Notes under the pieces: generated by a model
What the model was told of the DNA's origin: nothing
What the model saw: the letters and a program-made list of their open reading frames with translations, nothing else
Databases searched by the model: none
Shown here: positions 24,744 through 35,904 of the stretch, piece after piece
How positions within the stretch are numbered: position 1 is the first letter of the stretch
Layout: each line of letters begins with the position of its first letter
Assembly (NCBI RefSeq): GCF_001641265.1
Contig: NW_020167521.1
Span: 806,001 to 870,000, forward strand
Length of the DNA: 64,000 bases
DNA from: Pseudogymnoascus destructans
Lineage: Eukaryota; Ascomycota; Leotiomycetes; Thelebolales; Thelebolaceae
Direction of reading: 5' to 3'
Translations under genes and position numbers: made by a program

Positions 24744-26000
24744 TCAGGATTTGTTCTGCCTCCTCCGTGCCTGGGCCCGTTGGGCGCCACTAACAGCTAA
24801 CCTATCGGCCGCCTCGTTACTCGGATCATTTGAATGGCCTTTGATCCAGTTGAAAATTGTGCCGGATCCATGTCCTTGCCGTTCCCTGATCCTCGCAAGA
24901 ATGTCTACGACCAGGTCCTTGTTCATAACGGGCTGGTTGGTTGAGGTTAACCAGCTATTCGTCTCCCACTTCTTAAACCAGGTCGTCACACAGTTTATGC
25001 TGTAGTTGCTGTCTGTGTAGATGTGGACTTCACGGTGCATTGGCGCAATCTCAAGCGCACGCAAAATGGCCGTAAGTTCGGCCCTTTGGTTGGTTTGAAG
25101 TTCACCCTCCAATGCCTCGGAAATGTTCCTAGTGGGCCAAAAATCAGTATTTCTTTCTGCAGATAAAGGGTCCATTCCAGTGTAGTATGATCATCAATGA
25201 ATTGCTCTGGACGGTAAGTTGAGACGCACCTATCATCTCCATCCCCAAAAAACACACCAACTCCAGCAACAGCTCCCACCTTTCCATTGGCCAAACTGCT
25301 GCCATCTGTATATATACTGAGAGGCTTCGACTTGGCATCGGCGGCACGAGACTTAGCAGCCGAGGTTGTGGCTGCTATCTGGACTGTATTTTGACTGGTC
25401 TTGGTCTGGTCGACCGAGGCCACAGGAGAGGTTTTTTTCCTCTTTAATGGCACCGTCGGGCTCTCAGCTTCCGACACTTCGTCATCCAAATCTTCGGGTT
25501 GTTCGTCTTCATCTATCAATTCTGTGGTGCCTGAATCCACCTTGCCAGGGCGGCCGCCAGCTTGAACAAACGCTTCCGCCTCACCTCTTGTGCTGAACCT
25601 TTTGTATTTAGGTAGCTTCCATCCCTTTATCTGCTCTTGAGCAGTCGTCCAGTCGGTATATACACCAGGATTGTGGCCACTCGCCACGCCATAGAAACGA
25701 GTTTCTCCAATAGGAGCAGAGGGGCCTGAATTCGACTCTCTCCCAGATACAAATGCCTCTGCTTCGGATCGAGTTGAGAACGATTTGACTTTCAAAGTTA
25801 GATATAGAGCAAATATGAGCAAGGTAGAGCCACTCACAGCTGGCGCCTTTGAAACCGGTAATGCTCTCCTTGCACTCGTTCCAATCCGAGTAGACGCCCG
25901 GGTGACGACCAGCCCGCACAGCGTAAAATTTGGGCTGGTTGGCAGCTTTCCTCTTCTTAGACGCCGACTCTGGCACGCCCTTCCCTCCCAATGCAGCCAT
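24744..26000 (-). CDS. RNH1: Ribonuclease H1 with two hybrid-binding domains
   Basis: Cuts RNA in RNA:DNA hybrids in the nucleus and often also in mitochondria. Exons on the minus strand are 26000-25838, 25788-25230 and 25128-24744, giving 368 residues. Two N-terminal hybrid-binding domains are visible, KFYAVRAGRHPGVYSDW... and RFYGVASGHNPGVYTDW..., each closed by a FSTR-EAEAFV motif. An acidic linker follows, then the RNase H fold with the four metal ligands in order: D in IYTDGSSL, E in NQRAELTAIL, D in IYTDSNYS and D in AADRLAV. The start is the ATG at 26000. The frame stays open upstream for about 50 further codons that look like a mitochondrial presequence but lack an ATG. Confidence 0.93.
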
Positions 26001-26564
26001 CCTGGGCCCAGTAGTCTCGCGATAAAGAGGCGTGGGGGGTGCTACAGAACAGACAAACGAGCGAAGACCGAGCTGCACCCCAGGCACTGGGGCAACGGAC
26101 GCGATTTCAAAGAGACGGCGGTTACTGATGAACCGGGCTGATAATTTCAAAGGTTGCCTGTAGCGGAGTATTGCGTTTACAGGCCCTGCTTGTCACCAGA
26201 GGGAAGCTGTACGGGCCACCGTCTCCATGTGGCTGGTAGGTTCGCTCTTGCTATCGAACAAAGACAAAGATGCGACACGTACGGTCTTATCCAATCAAGA
26301 CCACTAAGTAGTAACGCGGCAGGTCATAAAGATATGAGCCCAAAATACACCAGAGGGATTTACGTTTCATGTGTTTGTGGTTGAGACTGGATGCAAGTCA
26401 GGCACAGCCTTCTCCCACTTCATTTGTTGGTACGTAGTCCCCGCCTTATGCAAGGCTGAATCCCAAACGAGGCTTATCTCAGATTACTCCATGGCTCAAG
26501 TCTACGGCTGAAAGTTTCACGAAACAACGAGGCAATTGGGATTATCTTATTTTTTTCTTTATAA
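26001..26564. other. Intergenic upstream of RNH1
   Basis: Promoter of RNH1 and 3' UTR of TAD3, both on the minus strand. The first 150 bases are open in the RNH1 frame (see findings). No other gene. Confidence 0.5.
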
Positions 26565-27798
26565 TTATGCTTGCATGTCACATCTATCATTTAAAGGGGG
26601 AGGTTCATGGCCTTCGGTCTCCCACGCCAGCAACGACCAGTTCAACTCTTTTCTCCAGAACAGTCCATGCCCCAGCTGTGAAGTGTGGGGTTGTGTGACA
26701 GTTCCAGAGGTCGTGCCTTCGCTAGAAAGACCTCCTGTTGCTGGCGCTCGCGAGTCAATAACGACTCTGCCAAATCTGGAGTGTAACAGCGCCATGGAGC
26801 ACATGACACAAGGCTCATGGGTCAAGTATATCTCCAGGTTGTGACACAGATATCCGTCTGGGGACACTGTACTCTCGTTGAAGACAGAATGTTCTTCGGG
26901 ATGCATGGGCATATCCAAAAAAAATGCGCTTTCCAGTTTGTCAAGAGATGACGGTGGAGGCGCATCTTTCTTTATCCTCTCAGCCGTTATCATTTTCTGG
27001 GCAATCATGCCTATAGCACGCAGAATGGAATGTGCAATGACATTACCTTTGGGGCAGCTCCTCCCGTTGGCCCAGCGTGCATCTCCTGCCAGCGCCAAAG
27101 CACGGGGGGCGCCATTTTCTCTCTGGACAATAACCGCCCCAGTACCCTCGCCGGTCCCAGAGGCTATCGCGGCCTGGGCAACGTTGTGGGCCATTCCCAT
27201 CCATTTGTCCAGATCACCGGCCATCTCATCCTCCGCTCGAGAAAGTATGTGTGGGTGTGGGCCAAATGGATTGTTCTTCTTGTATACTGTCGGCCAATGT
27301 GTTGTAATCCATTTCGTGGCTTGCTCCTGGGAGGTTGGCGCAAGTTGCGGCACAGGAATTGTCCAGACCACAGGCGCATTGTTCTCTGACAATGGAAGCA
27401 CATTGGAGATGCACTCCGTTAGCGCTGGAAGGTCGATAGAAGCTGTGGGAGCCACCAGCAAGCAAAGGCTTGCCTGGCCATCAAAAACAGGGGCGGTGGT
27501 CTCCGAAGGGGAGACCAGCAACTTCAGGTGCGGGGGTAGGTCGTGGAGCTTCGCAAATCGTCGCAGGTGCTGTAAGTTGACGGCATACTCATCCTGAATC
27601 AAAGAACGCACCGCACTCGCACATGTCAGCACTCGAACCAATTGACTTGTGTCGGCAGCTAACTCACCTCAGTACCGAATTGGCAGATTTGATGGGGACA
27701 GTTGTGATGTAGACATCAATGGTGGAGTCCCCAGCTTTCAGCTCCAGTAAGGTCTTCAACGGTTTGAGGCGCCGCACTGGGGGTGGGATGGTGGCCAT
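26565..27798 (-). CDS. TAD3: tRNA-specific adenosine deaminase subunit Tad3
   Basis: The non-catalytic partner of Tad2 in the enzyme that converts A34 to inosine in tRNA anticodons. Exons 27798-27668 and 27615-26565 give 393 residues. I placed the 52-nt intron by frame: GTGAGT donor, CTGAC branch site and a GCGAG acceptor keep the reading frame, whereas the more obvious TTCAG acceptor does not. The deaminase fold is at the C-terminal half: the histidine is in VIAHSILRAIG with a hydrophobic residue where an active deaminase has Glu, and the zinc cysteines are in EPCVMCSMALLHSR. The end HGLFWRKELNWSLLAW is typical of Tad3. Loss of the catalytic Glu is normal for this subunit. Confidence 0.92.
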
Positions 27799-28901
27799 GG
27801 GTAAGGATGGGCTGTTGGTCACCGAATTTCCGGAGTATCAGCAAGGTGGGAAAGCGGGGTTTGTTTTGGAGCTGTAGGCAAAGGAGGCTGAATACTCAGA
27901 TGGGAGCATCGGCGGCCGTAGAAAGTCGCTGGGCAATGCTTTTACTGGCAATAATAACGTAATTCTGGTACAACTGCTGGCCAACTCTTATCGCACGTGA
28001 TGCTAGTTTTACGGTGGGGGCGATTACTCCAGCCAAAAGCAAAAATTAAGGCGGTACAAACGGGCAGAAATCTTTTTTGATGTACCCTATGCGCTAGACT
28101 TAATTTAGCGTACACTAGTTTCGGCGAGTACTTGCTGTACGAGTCACTCATCTAACAATATTTATCTCACTATATTCCTTCTAATACTCGGCACATATAT
28201 CATATATAGTGAGGAAGGAGATGAGGAAAGGTAGCCAGTACAGATGGTACGGCCGGCACAGCTGGAAGTTCCTTTTGATCGTGCTGTTCATTCCTCATAA
28301 AACCTAAAGTACTACATACAATATGCTTCCAGCCGCGGAGAAGACATCGCACCACACCACTACCGTACTCCTCGCACCTCGCACGGCACGGCGTAGAGTC
28401 ATAAAGGGTCAGTGAGTTACAATGCTGCATACAGTTACTACTGTTGTGATGCTGTGAGTCTCAGCCAAGGTTTCTCTGCCGCCTCGTTTCCATTTGGACA
28501 AACTAGTACGAATCATGCATAAACGTGGGGTTCAAGGCATGCGTCGACAGGGAAGTAGGTGCGATGGACTGTATTTCGAAGGGTACGTGATTCCAGCTAT
28601 GCGGAATCACCTACATACGGGTACGGTATGGATGGATGGATGGGACTTCGGACCGAACGGATGGAGGAACTCTAATGTATATACCAGATACTACCAGATA
28701 CTACCATACTCCATTTATTACTAGATATTAGGTGTCAACTAGGGCGTTCCTAGGCCTAAAGTAGATACGTTAGAAAGGGGTGGGTGTCTGGGGATTGTTC
28801 CTCCGAGATCTTCTTGCATATACTCCATACGGAGTAAGAATATACGATATGATCGATGTGCTATGTACCCTGCTATAGACCATACCATAGGATATAGAGT
28901 G
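27799..28901. promoter_or_regulatory. Divergent intergenic region TAD3 / PFK-FBPase
   Basis: Promoter space of TAD3 on the left and distal upstream region of the bifunctional kinase/phosphatase gene on the right. AT-rich with many TATATA and CTCCGTAC-like words; no gene seen. Confidence 0.45.
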
Positions 28902-29239
28902 TAACTAACAACTAACAACTAACAACTAACAACTAACAACTAACAACTAACAACTAACAACTAACAACTAACAACTAACAACTAACAACTAACAACTAAC
29001 AACTAACAACTAACAACTAACAACTAACAACTAACAACTAACAACTAACAACTAACAACTAACAACTAACAACTAACAACTAACAACTAACAACTAACAA
29101 CTAACAACTAACAACTAACAACTAACAACTAACAACTAACAACTAACAACTAACAACTAACAACTAACAACTAACAACTAACAACTAACAACTAACAACT
29201 AACAACTAACAACTAACAACTAACAACTAACAACTAACA
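28902..29239. repeat. Heptamer satellite (TAACAAC)n, about 48 copies
   Basis: A pure 7-bp tandem array of 338 bp with essentially no variants. Every copy carries the word CTAAC, the fungal intron branch-site consensus. It lies about 620 bp upstream of the bifunctional kinase start codon. Confidence 0.95.
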
Positions 29240-29857
29240 TCTTGGTGGCTTCGGGGAGTACAAACACATCCCGTACCGCGTCCCTTTGTGTGCATGTACC
29301 CTGCCTGCACCCAGTTCGTGCCCATTTCCCCATCGGGAGCCTGAACCGCCCTAGTGTGTCGCCAATCGCACTAGCTAAAATCGCCAAATTCCTTGCATCT
29401 CCTCCCCGGTCAAGCATGTCATTTAATGTACTTCAGTACTCCCGTACTCCAATTCTGACTCCAACTATCCTTTTTGGTCCTTGCTGTACTAATCCCAACA
29501 ACATCCAACCTAACGCATCCCAACCCCCAAGGCCAAATCGACTCTTCGTCCCATCACAACTATTCTCTATATACCGTCTCAGTCTGAGCCTGCCAGCCTC
29601 ACCAGCTGAATTTCATTACTCCGGAAATCCTTAGCCAAGAACTCCAAGCACTCACCAGTCGCCCTTCGCCGCGTCTCTCCCAAAGTCTTTACAGCCTCAG
29701 CCTCAGCCTCTGCCTCACCTGTCCAGCCAGGTCCGCATTGCATCTTCAACCCGCTGGAGTCGATAATTATCCCGAAACCCGCTATTGAGGACCTCAGTCT
29801 CTCGCTGCCTCGCAGTCCACTTGCAGGCGGCGGCACGCCCACTATATCCTTCGCCTG
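29240..29857. promoter_or_regulatory. Proximal 5' region of the PFK-2/FBPase-2 gene
   Basis: Pyrimidine-rich from about 29520 onward, as is usual for fungal promoters and leaders. No protein gene seen. Confidence 0.4.
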
Positions 29858-32252
29858 ATGCCTCACTCCACTCCCGGGGCAGTTATTGACAATGAAATTG
29901 CAGGTATGGGTTTATCATGGTGTCTAGGTATGCCGTTCACTAATTCCGTCATAGACAGTCTGAGGCGACAGTCCCAACTCTCGTCCATCGGAAAAGCTGC
30001 AATCATGAGTAATGTAGTCGCCGTGGACACGTCCAATGATAACCACTCCAACAAAGAGACGCGCGAAATCAGGCCAACGTCCCATGGCCTGGTACCGTCG
30101 CCATCTATCCCCAATGGCCTAGTGCCGTCACCATCCATAACCCATGGGCTGGTACCACCACCAACTATTCCCCATGGACTAGTCCCGCCGATACCTATTC
30201 CCCATGGACGTGTCCATCAGACAATTTCAAACGGCCATGGCTGCGGCTCGCAGGATGCTGGGAGTCACACCCCAAGCGATGCTTCTGTTGGTAGCACTCC
30301 ATCGACAGCACCCGGTAGCCCTCATCTGTGAGTTCCCATCCAGAAGGTCCATAGTCTTCCAGGGTTTGTTCGAATTTACCTAACTAACAATGTCGCAGCA
30401 TGCCAATTAGGCAAAACTCGGGTTCGAGCACACCTCGGACACGGCCACCTGCAACAACGCTTAATATTCCTGGGATGACACGGTCTAGGGTTTCTCCTGA
30501 TGGTCGTATTGCAGAGCGAGATGTGGCATCCAAATTGGTGATTATCATGGTTGGTCTGCCAGCAAGAGGGAAATCGTATATCACCAAGAAAATACAACGG
30601 TATCTTTCATGGCAGCAACACAACAGTCAAATCTTCAACGTTGGCAATCGACGACGAGTGGCAGCTAGTGCCCAGCCAGGATCATCAAACCTTACAGCCC
30701 AGATTCAAGCCCGAACAAAAGCACTAACAAACACGGATGCTGTCCCAGGGACTGCCACGGTCTCGGGCACAATGGACGGACCCACACAGGCTGCACATAT
30801 ACTTCTCAATGGAGTCGAACCTAGCCAAAACCAAGAATCGGCTTCTCGAGATCATGAAGAACCCAAAGCACCGATGGAGCCCTTTGACCAGAGTGCAGAG
30901 TTCTTTGACCCCTCTAATGCAAGAGCGTCCCAAGTGCGAGAGCAGGTAGCCATCTCGACACTCGACGAGCTGCTTGATTATCTTTTACTTCAAGGCGGAT
31001 CGGCTGGCATTTTAGATGCAACGAATAGCACACTTGAGCGGCGAAAGTTGTTGTTCAATCGTGTCAAGGAACGCGATTCTAAACTTGGCATACTATTCAT
31101 CGAAAGTATCTGCGAAGATCAAGGGGTAGGGACATCGAGTCTAATTGTAAAGCTTATGCTAACCATACTACTTTAGCTCCTAGAAGCAAATATGCGCCTG
31201 AAGCTATCTGGCCCAGACTATAAAGGCAAGGACCCAGTGACGTCCTTGGAAGATTTTAGAAAACGAGTTGCGGCCTATGAAAGCGCATATGTCCCGCTCG
31301 GCGAGTACGAAGAAAAAAATGGCATCCAATATATTAAGGTAAGGATTCGTTCAATTAAAACTTGGTAAAGAACGCCGCTAATCCGTACCAGATGATTGAT
31401 GTTGGACGCAAAGTCATACACCATCAATTGAAGGGGTTTCTAAGTGGGGGGATAGCCTCATACCTAACCACGTTCAATCTTTCCCCGAGACAGATCTGGA
31501 TTACCCGCCATGGAGAATCATATGATAATAGGGAAGGAAAACTCGGTGGAAATTCTGACATTACGCCAGAGGGCCGCGCTTATGGTGCTGTGCTGTACAA
31601 CTTCATGACCCAGAAACGAAAGGATTGGCTGGTAGAGCAAAAAGACAAGATTTTGTCTTCCAGTTTTCCACCACAACCCGGAGACAATACACCTCCGTAT
31701 CCCGAGAGCCGTCTGGGCGAGCTCGACGAAAAGAATTTCTGCATCTGGACATCCATGCTGAAGAGATGCATTCAAACAGCAGAAGATTTCGAGGCCGATG
31801 ACGATTATGATGTGAAGAACTGGGAAATGCTCAATGAGCTGAACGCGGGTGATTTTGAACGACTCACATATGAGGAGATAGAACACAATTTCCCGCTAGA
31901 GTTCAACAAACGGAAGCAGGATAAGCTTCATTACATCTATCCTGGGGTAGGCGGAGAAGGCTACCTTCAGGTTATAAGTCGACTTCGGGATATGGTGAGA
32001 GAGATTGAGAGAATTACCGACCATGTCCTCATCATTGGACATCGCTCCATTGCTCGAGTCCTCATGGCTTACTTCATGGACCTCACCCGAAACGACATCG
32101 CTGATCTCGATGTCCCCCTTGGCATGTTATTTGTTATTGAACCAAAGCCTTACGGTGTGGACTTCCACCCGTACAAATATAATGAGGAGAGCCAGTGGTT
32201 TGACGAGGTGAAGGACTACAAACCTCACAAGGAAACACGGAAAGGGAACTAG
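29858..32252 (+). CDS. 6-phosphofructo-2-kinase / fructose-2,6-bisphosphatase
   Basis: Makes and degrades fructose-2,6-bisphosphate, the cytosolic signal that switches between glycolysis and gluconeogenesis. Exons 29858-30327, 30399-31125, 31177-31338 and 31392-32252 give 739 residues; a 51-nt in-phase stretch at 29904-29954 may be one more intron, giving 722. A disordered N-terminus has four 12-residue repeats of the HGLVPSPSIPN type. The kinase has the P-loop GLPARGKS and FNVGNRRR, then an extra low-complexity insert of about 85 residues before EFFDP, and resumes with GILDATNSTLERR. The phosphatase half keeps both catalytic histidines (ITRHGESYDN and IIGHRSIARVL) and the Glu in YEEIEHNFPLEF, so both activities look possible. 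Confidence 0.92.
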
Positions 32253-32621
32253 TCGACTTAAGTTAACAAAAGAGGGGTGTTTGATTGCCACGCAGGTAGT
32301 AGTTGCTGGAGTTATTGCTATGTTTAATGGCGTGGAGTAAGGGGCAGTTTGGGTTAATGCACACACACGGAGGGAGGGGAACTGTTTTTCACGCAATTAC
32401 TTAGATTTTGGGGTTCGGGATTAATGTGGACACGGTAATATCAACAGCTAATTAAAGCTTTAGCTTTTTTTGGACTCCGACCCCCCTGCGTGTGAGCTTG
32501 GGGTGCAGTTTGTATCACGTGATCTAAAAAGTTCTGTCACATGATCTGCTGTCTGTGCGTTGTGCCTGCCTTCACCAGCTTCTGACCCATAGCACGACAA
32601 TTCTTGACTACCACGGCCGCA
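32253..32621. other. Boundary between core genes and accessory region
   Basis: 3' UTR of the bifunctional kinase, then AT-rich sequence with two copies of an ATCACGTGATCT/TCACATGATC-like word at about 32515-32545. Accessory sequence starts to the right. I see no clean terminal repeat here. Confidence 0.4.
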
Positions 32622-34295
32622 ATGGAAGCTAAATACTGTTCTGGGTGCGCCCAGAAGCGCCCTATCTCTTCGTTCCTGAGAGATCCATCTGCCGGCCTGG
32701 CTGGTAGGGTATTCGCAAGCTGCATTGGGTGCCGAGCTGCACAAGAGAGGTATAAGAAGAAACGGTATAAGAAGAAACGGAAGGCCTCGCGCCAGCTACG
32801 TCCTCAGAACGCTCCTGTGCTCCCAGAGCCTTCGATGCCCGCTAATGATACGCGTGTAGAAGCTTTGGCTCCCCTCGAATCACGTCCCGGACCATCCGTG
32901 CTGCCTCCTCCAGCCGAAACACGTCCAGAGCCACCTGTGCCCACACAACCTCAACCCCAGGGCTTTCTCTCGGCCGAACAATGGGGACTCATACAGGATT
33001 TTCATACAGTAATGGGCAGGGTTGGGATGCAGACCTGCGGCCGTTGTAAGGAGCGGTGGTTCTCTATGGACCTGAAGGGCGGGATCTGCCACGCCTGCTT
33101 CCTACGGGATAAGGGCAACAGGACACCCTTTCTCATGTCTGCTGAGAACGAGATGGACCCGGGAGAGCTTCCGGCCTATCTGCCAGAGCTGACACAGGTG
33201 GAGGAGATGACGATCGCCCGGTCTCATGTGCAGATGATGGTCTGTCGCTACCGTGGCCACCAGTACCACTACTCGGGACACTGTGTAAGTTTCATGCAGA
33301 ACACTGTGAAGACTGTTGATATGCTGCCTAACCTGCCTTCCGAATTAGATATCGTTGTCCTACGGCCCTCGGATCAGGTCGTGCGGTCTGATCTAAGGTA
33401 TCAGCGCCAGTTCCGGACGGATTTCCCACTCCGCAAGGGGCGTATCATCACCTGGCTGCGGTTTCTGAAGGCGCACCACCCGGACTACCGATACATCACC
33501 ATCTCCCCTGACCGGATCAGCACCCTGCCTGTTGATGGCGATATATCCTCCTCCTTCCCAGCCGTCGTCGACGATGCGGGCGCGGATGAGCCCCCCGTGC
33601 CAGGACAACCCGTCTCGCCCGACCTCCCCCCTCCGAACTCTCAGTCCATGGTCCCGAATCTCGATGTCGCGACGACGGAGGTGGATCGCATCCTCCAGGA
33701 GATCGCCGGCCGCGAGCCCGAACCTCTCGGCCTCCCCGCCCCCTCGATCCGACAGACGCCCATCGATGAGGCGTCCGGCCGAGACAGGATCTTTGCCATG
33801 GCCTTCCCCACTCTCTATCCGACGGGCCGGGCTGACTTCAATGCCTCCCGGCTACGGACGGTGCGTCTCGACGACTACGCGCGACACCTACTCTGTTTCC
33901 ACGACGGGAGGTTCAGCCGCCATCCCCGCTGGCGCTTCTTCGTCTTCAACCTCCTCATGCGTCGGAGGGCGAACAGCTCGGCCCGTTTCTATGTCTCCAA
34001 GGCGTCTGGTCTAAAGGACCTCGCTCGTGACGAGCTCGCGGAGGCCCTGCTGGCGGACGACGCCCTCCTCTCTCAGATTGTGCGTCAGGGTTCTGATTTG
34101 ACCGGTACGCGCCCGTTCTGGAGGAACAAGAGCAGTAGCTTACAGGCGCAAGCCCGCTTTCTCTCGCCTGGGATGTCGCCGGTTTTCCTCACCTTCAGCG
34201 CAGCCGACATGCAATGGCACGACTTACACCGACACTTCCCTGGCTTCTCCGACGTGGCTCTTGCGGATGATCCAGGACGGCATAGAGGCGATTAG
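32622..34295 (+). pseudogene. Helitron Rep/helicase gene, N-terminal part only
   Basis: A 557-codon frame from ATG 32622. It opens with a Cys motif (YCSGCAQKRP...CIGCR), a Lys/Arg block and a Pro-rich linker. A second zinc-like part, CGRCKERWF...CHACF, follows. Then comes a DUF6570-type stretch with CRYRGHQYHYSGH, MLPNLPSELDIVVLRP and WLRFLKAHHPDYRYITIS, and finally the Helitron-like N-terminal domain with FAMAFPTLYPTGRADF, WRFFVFNLLMRR and FLTFSAADMQWHDL. The protein stops just where the HUH nuclease and the helicase should follow; beyond the stop, short traces continue in another frame. This is therefore a rolling-circle transposon remnant unable to move on its own. Confidence 0.8.
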
Positions 34296-34466
34296 CTACT
34301 ACCAGCAAATATAGGAGAGCCTTCAGCATCAACGCATGGAAGACGAGAGCATAGCTGTGGCCCCTCTCTCACAAGACCGCGAACACAGCGTCAAATCATA
34401 TCATAAGGACAGTGAGGATAATGAGGATGACGAGGACGTGCGGCCTCCAAGACGGCGAAAGCGGCG

Positions 34467-35858
34467 TGATACGACGGAACAAGAAGGCTGGCCAACTACA
34501 GGACAGGAAGGAGGGAGGTCGCATGAGACCGGCCCTGGTACCTGGAGGGGCAGCGGGGAATAGTAGTTCCGAAAGTATCACGTGACGGACTCGCAGGATG
34601 ATGAGAAGAATCCTGAGTCCAGGACTCCGAGGACTCGAGTCACGTGATGGACTCACAGGATGATGAGAAGAATCCTAAGAGTCCAGGACTCCGAGGACTC
34701 GAGTGAGTGTCATACTGACATTCGTTGCACTCAGTTTGCTACCAAACTCAAGAGCAAACTTAGAAATCTCCTCCTCAAACCTACAAGTCACCATACATAT
34801 CTTGGCTTATCACACCAACAACAGAAGCAATACTACTCAACGATTGCTGCAAACTCTTCTACTACATCTGTTTATGCTACATACATCACGGCATATCATT
34901 TGGACACTCATTGAACAAGTTATTAAGAAAATCTCCTCCTTAAGGGGGTGGGCCAATACTACCACATGGCATATCTCTACCAACTAGAGGCCTAGGAACA
35001 TGAACGATAGCTCTAGAAGCTTCTACAACCCTCTATGATTCATTACACGTCATCGCTCCTTAGTTACCCACAAGATTGGTTAAGTTATGACATAATTTGT
35101 CTATAGGTACTCTGACCTTGGACCTCCTTTTCACTTCCTATAGGCTAGGAACCCAAGAGATGGTTCTATGGGATTCTCTTACGTTCACTACATGATTAGC
35201 AAGCTAGTTGTGGGTCGCACTTGATTTCTAATACATTTACCAAGCCTGGTTAGTCATGGAAAGTCATGGAAAATAAGAGAACTACACTCCTTTGGCATAA
35301 ATAGGATTGCCCTTTCCTTAAGAAAGGGCAAGCAGGCAATACAGTAAATCGACTAGCACATACTTCTATGTCTTTTCCAAGCTTCCAAGCATTGATCTTG
35401 TTATTCTCTGTTTTTGAAAAGTCAGTGAGGTGCTAACCTCTGACTTACCCCTGAGTTCTCAGACTCAACATTTGTTGCAACTTGTCTAAACCACTTCACC
35501 ACATCATACACCTGATTGCTGCGTTGTGGAATAGTCTAAGCTACAACCCTTTGGCTCTGTTTCCTAAGACAGTGTGTTGTCTTAGTAAATTCATCCCTTC
35601 CTTGGGTGGCTAGATTCTCATATCTGGTGCACCCACCATTACAGTGAGTTCCCAGGAGTCCACTAGGCACGACGCCACTATATAAGTAGATAGTATTTCC
35701 TTAGATAGGAGCTTCGTGCTCAACTCAATACAATATTTGTTATATACTAGTAACGTGTTACTTGAAGCCTTTGTGTCTGATCCCCTGCCTCCTCTGATAA
35801 GTAAACCTTTACGCAAGAGAACCTCTGTGTCTTCTATCGTTTAGAAGTCAGCGTTACA
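34467..35858 (+). mobile_element. Gypsy-type LTR, split by a nested solo LTR
   Basis: Begins TGATACGACGG and ends GCGTTACA. Outside a 941-bp interruption it matches, over about 450 bp, the solo LTR at 48677-49151, including the TATATAAGTAGATAG promoter-like box and the CTCAACTCAATACA stretch downstream. It carries two tandem copies of a roughly 65-bp unit containing GGACTCGCAGGATGATGAG. It stands directly before a gag remnant, so it is the 5' LTR of a truncated element. The partner LTR is not in the window. Confidence 0.85.
34708..35643. mobile_element. Solo LTR nested in the gypsy LTR
   Basis: A 936-bp insert that begins TGTCATACTGAC and ends CACCATTACA, with the 5-bp target duplication GTGAG at 34703-34707 and 35644-35648. 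The TG...CA ends, the 5-bp duplication and the lack of coding sequence identify it as a solo LTR of a second retrotransposon family. Removing it plus one GTGAG makes the host LTR collinear with the copy at 48677. Confidence 0.87.
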
Positions 35859-35904
35859 CTTTGAGCACCACTTCTACGAGGCACTGGCTCATACACAAAG
35901 CAAC

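Noticed and set aside
26878..27597. 239-codon plus-strand frame
   Set aside because: Antisense shadow of TAD3, whose minus-strand frame has clear deaminase motifs.
28902..29239. (TAACAAC)n as telomere or CRISPR array
   Set aside because: No spacers, unit only 7 bp, not a telomere word, and the host is a fungus.
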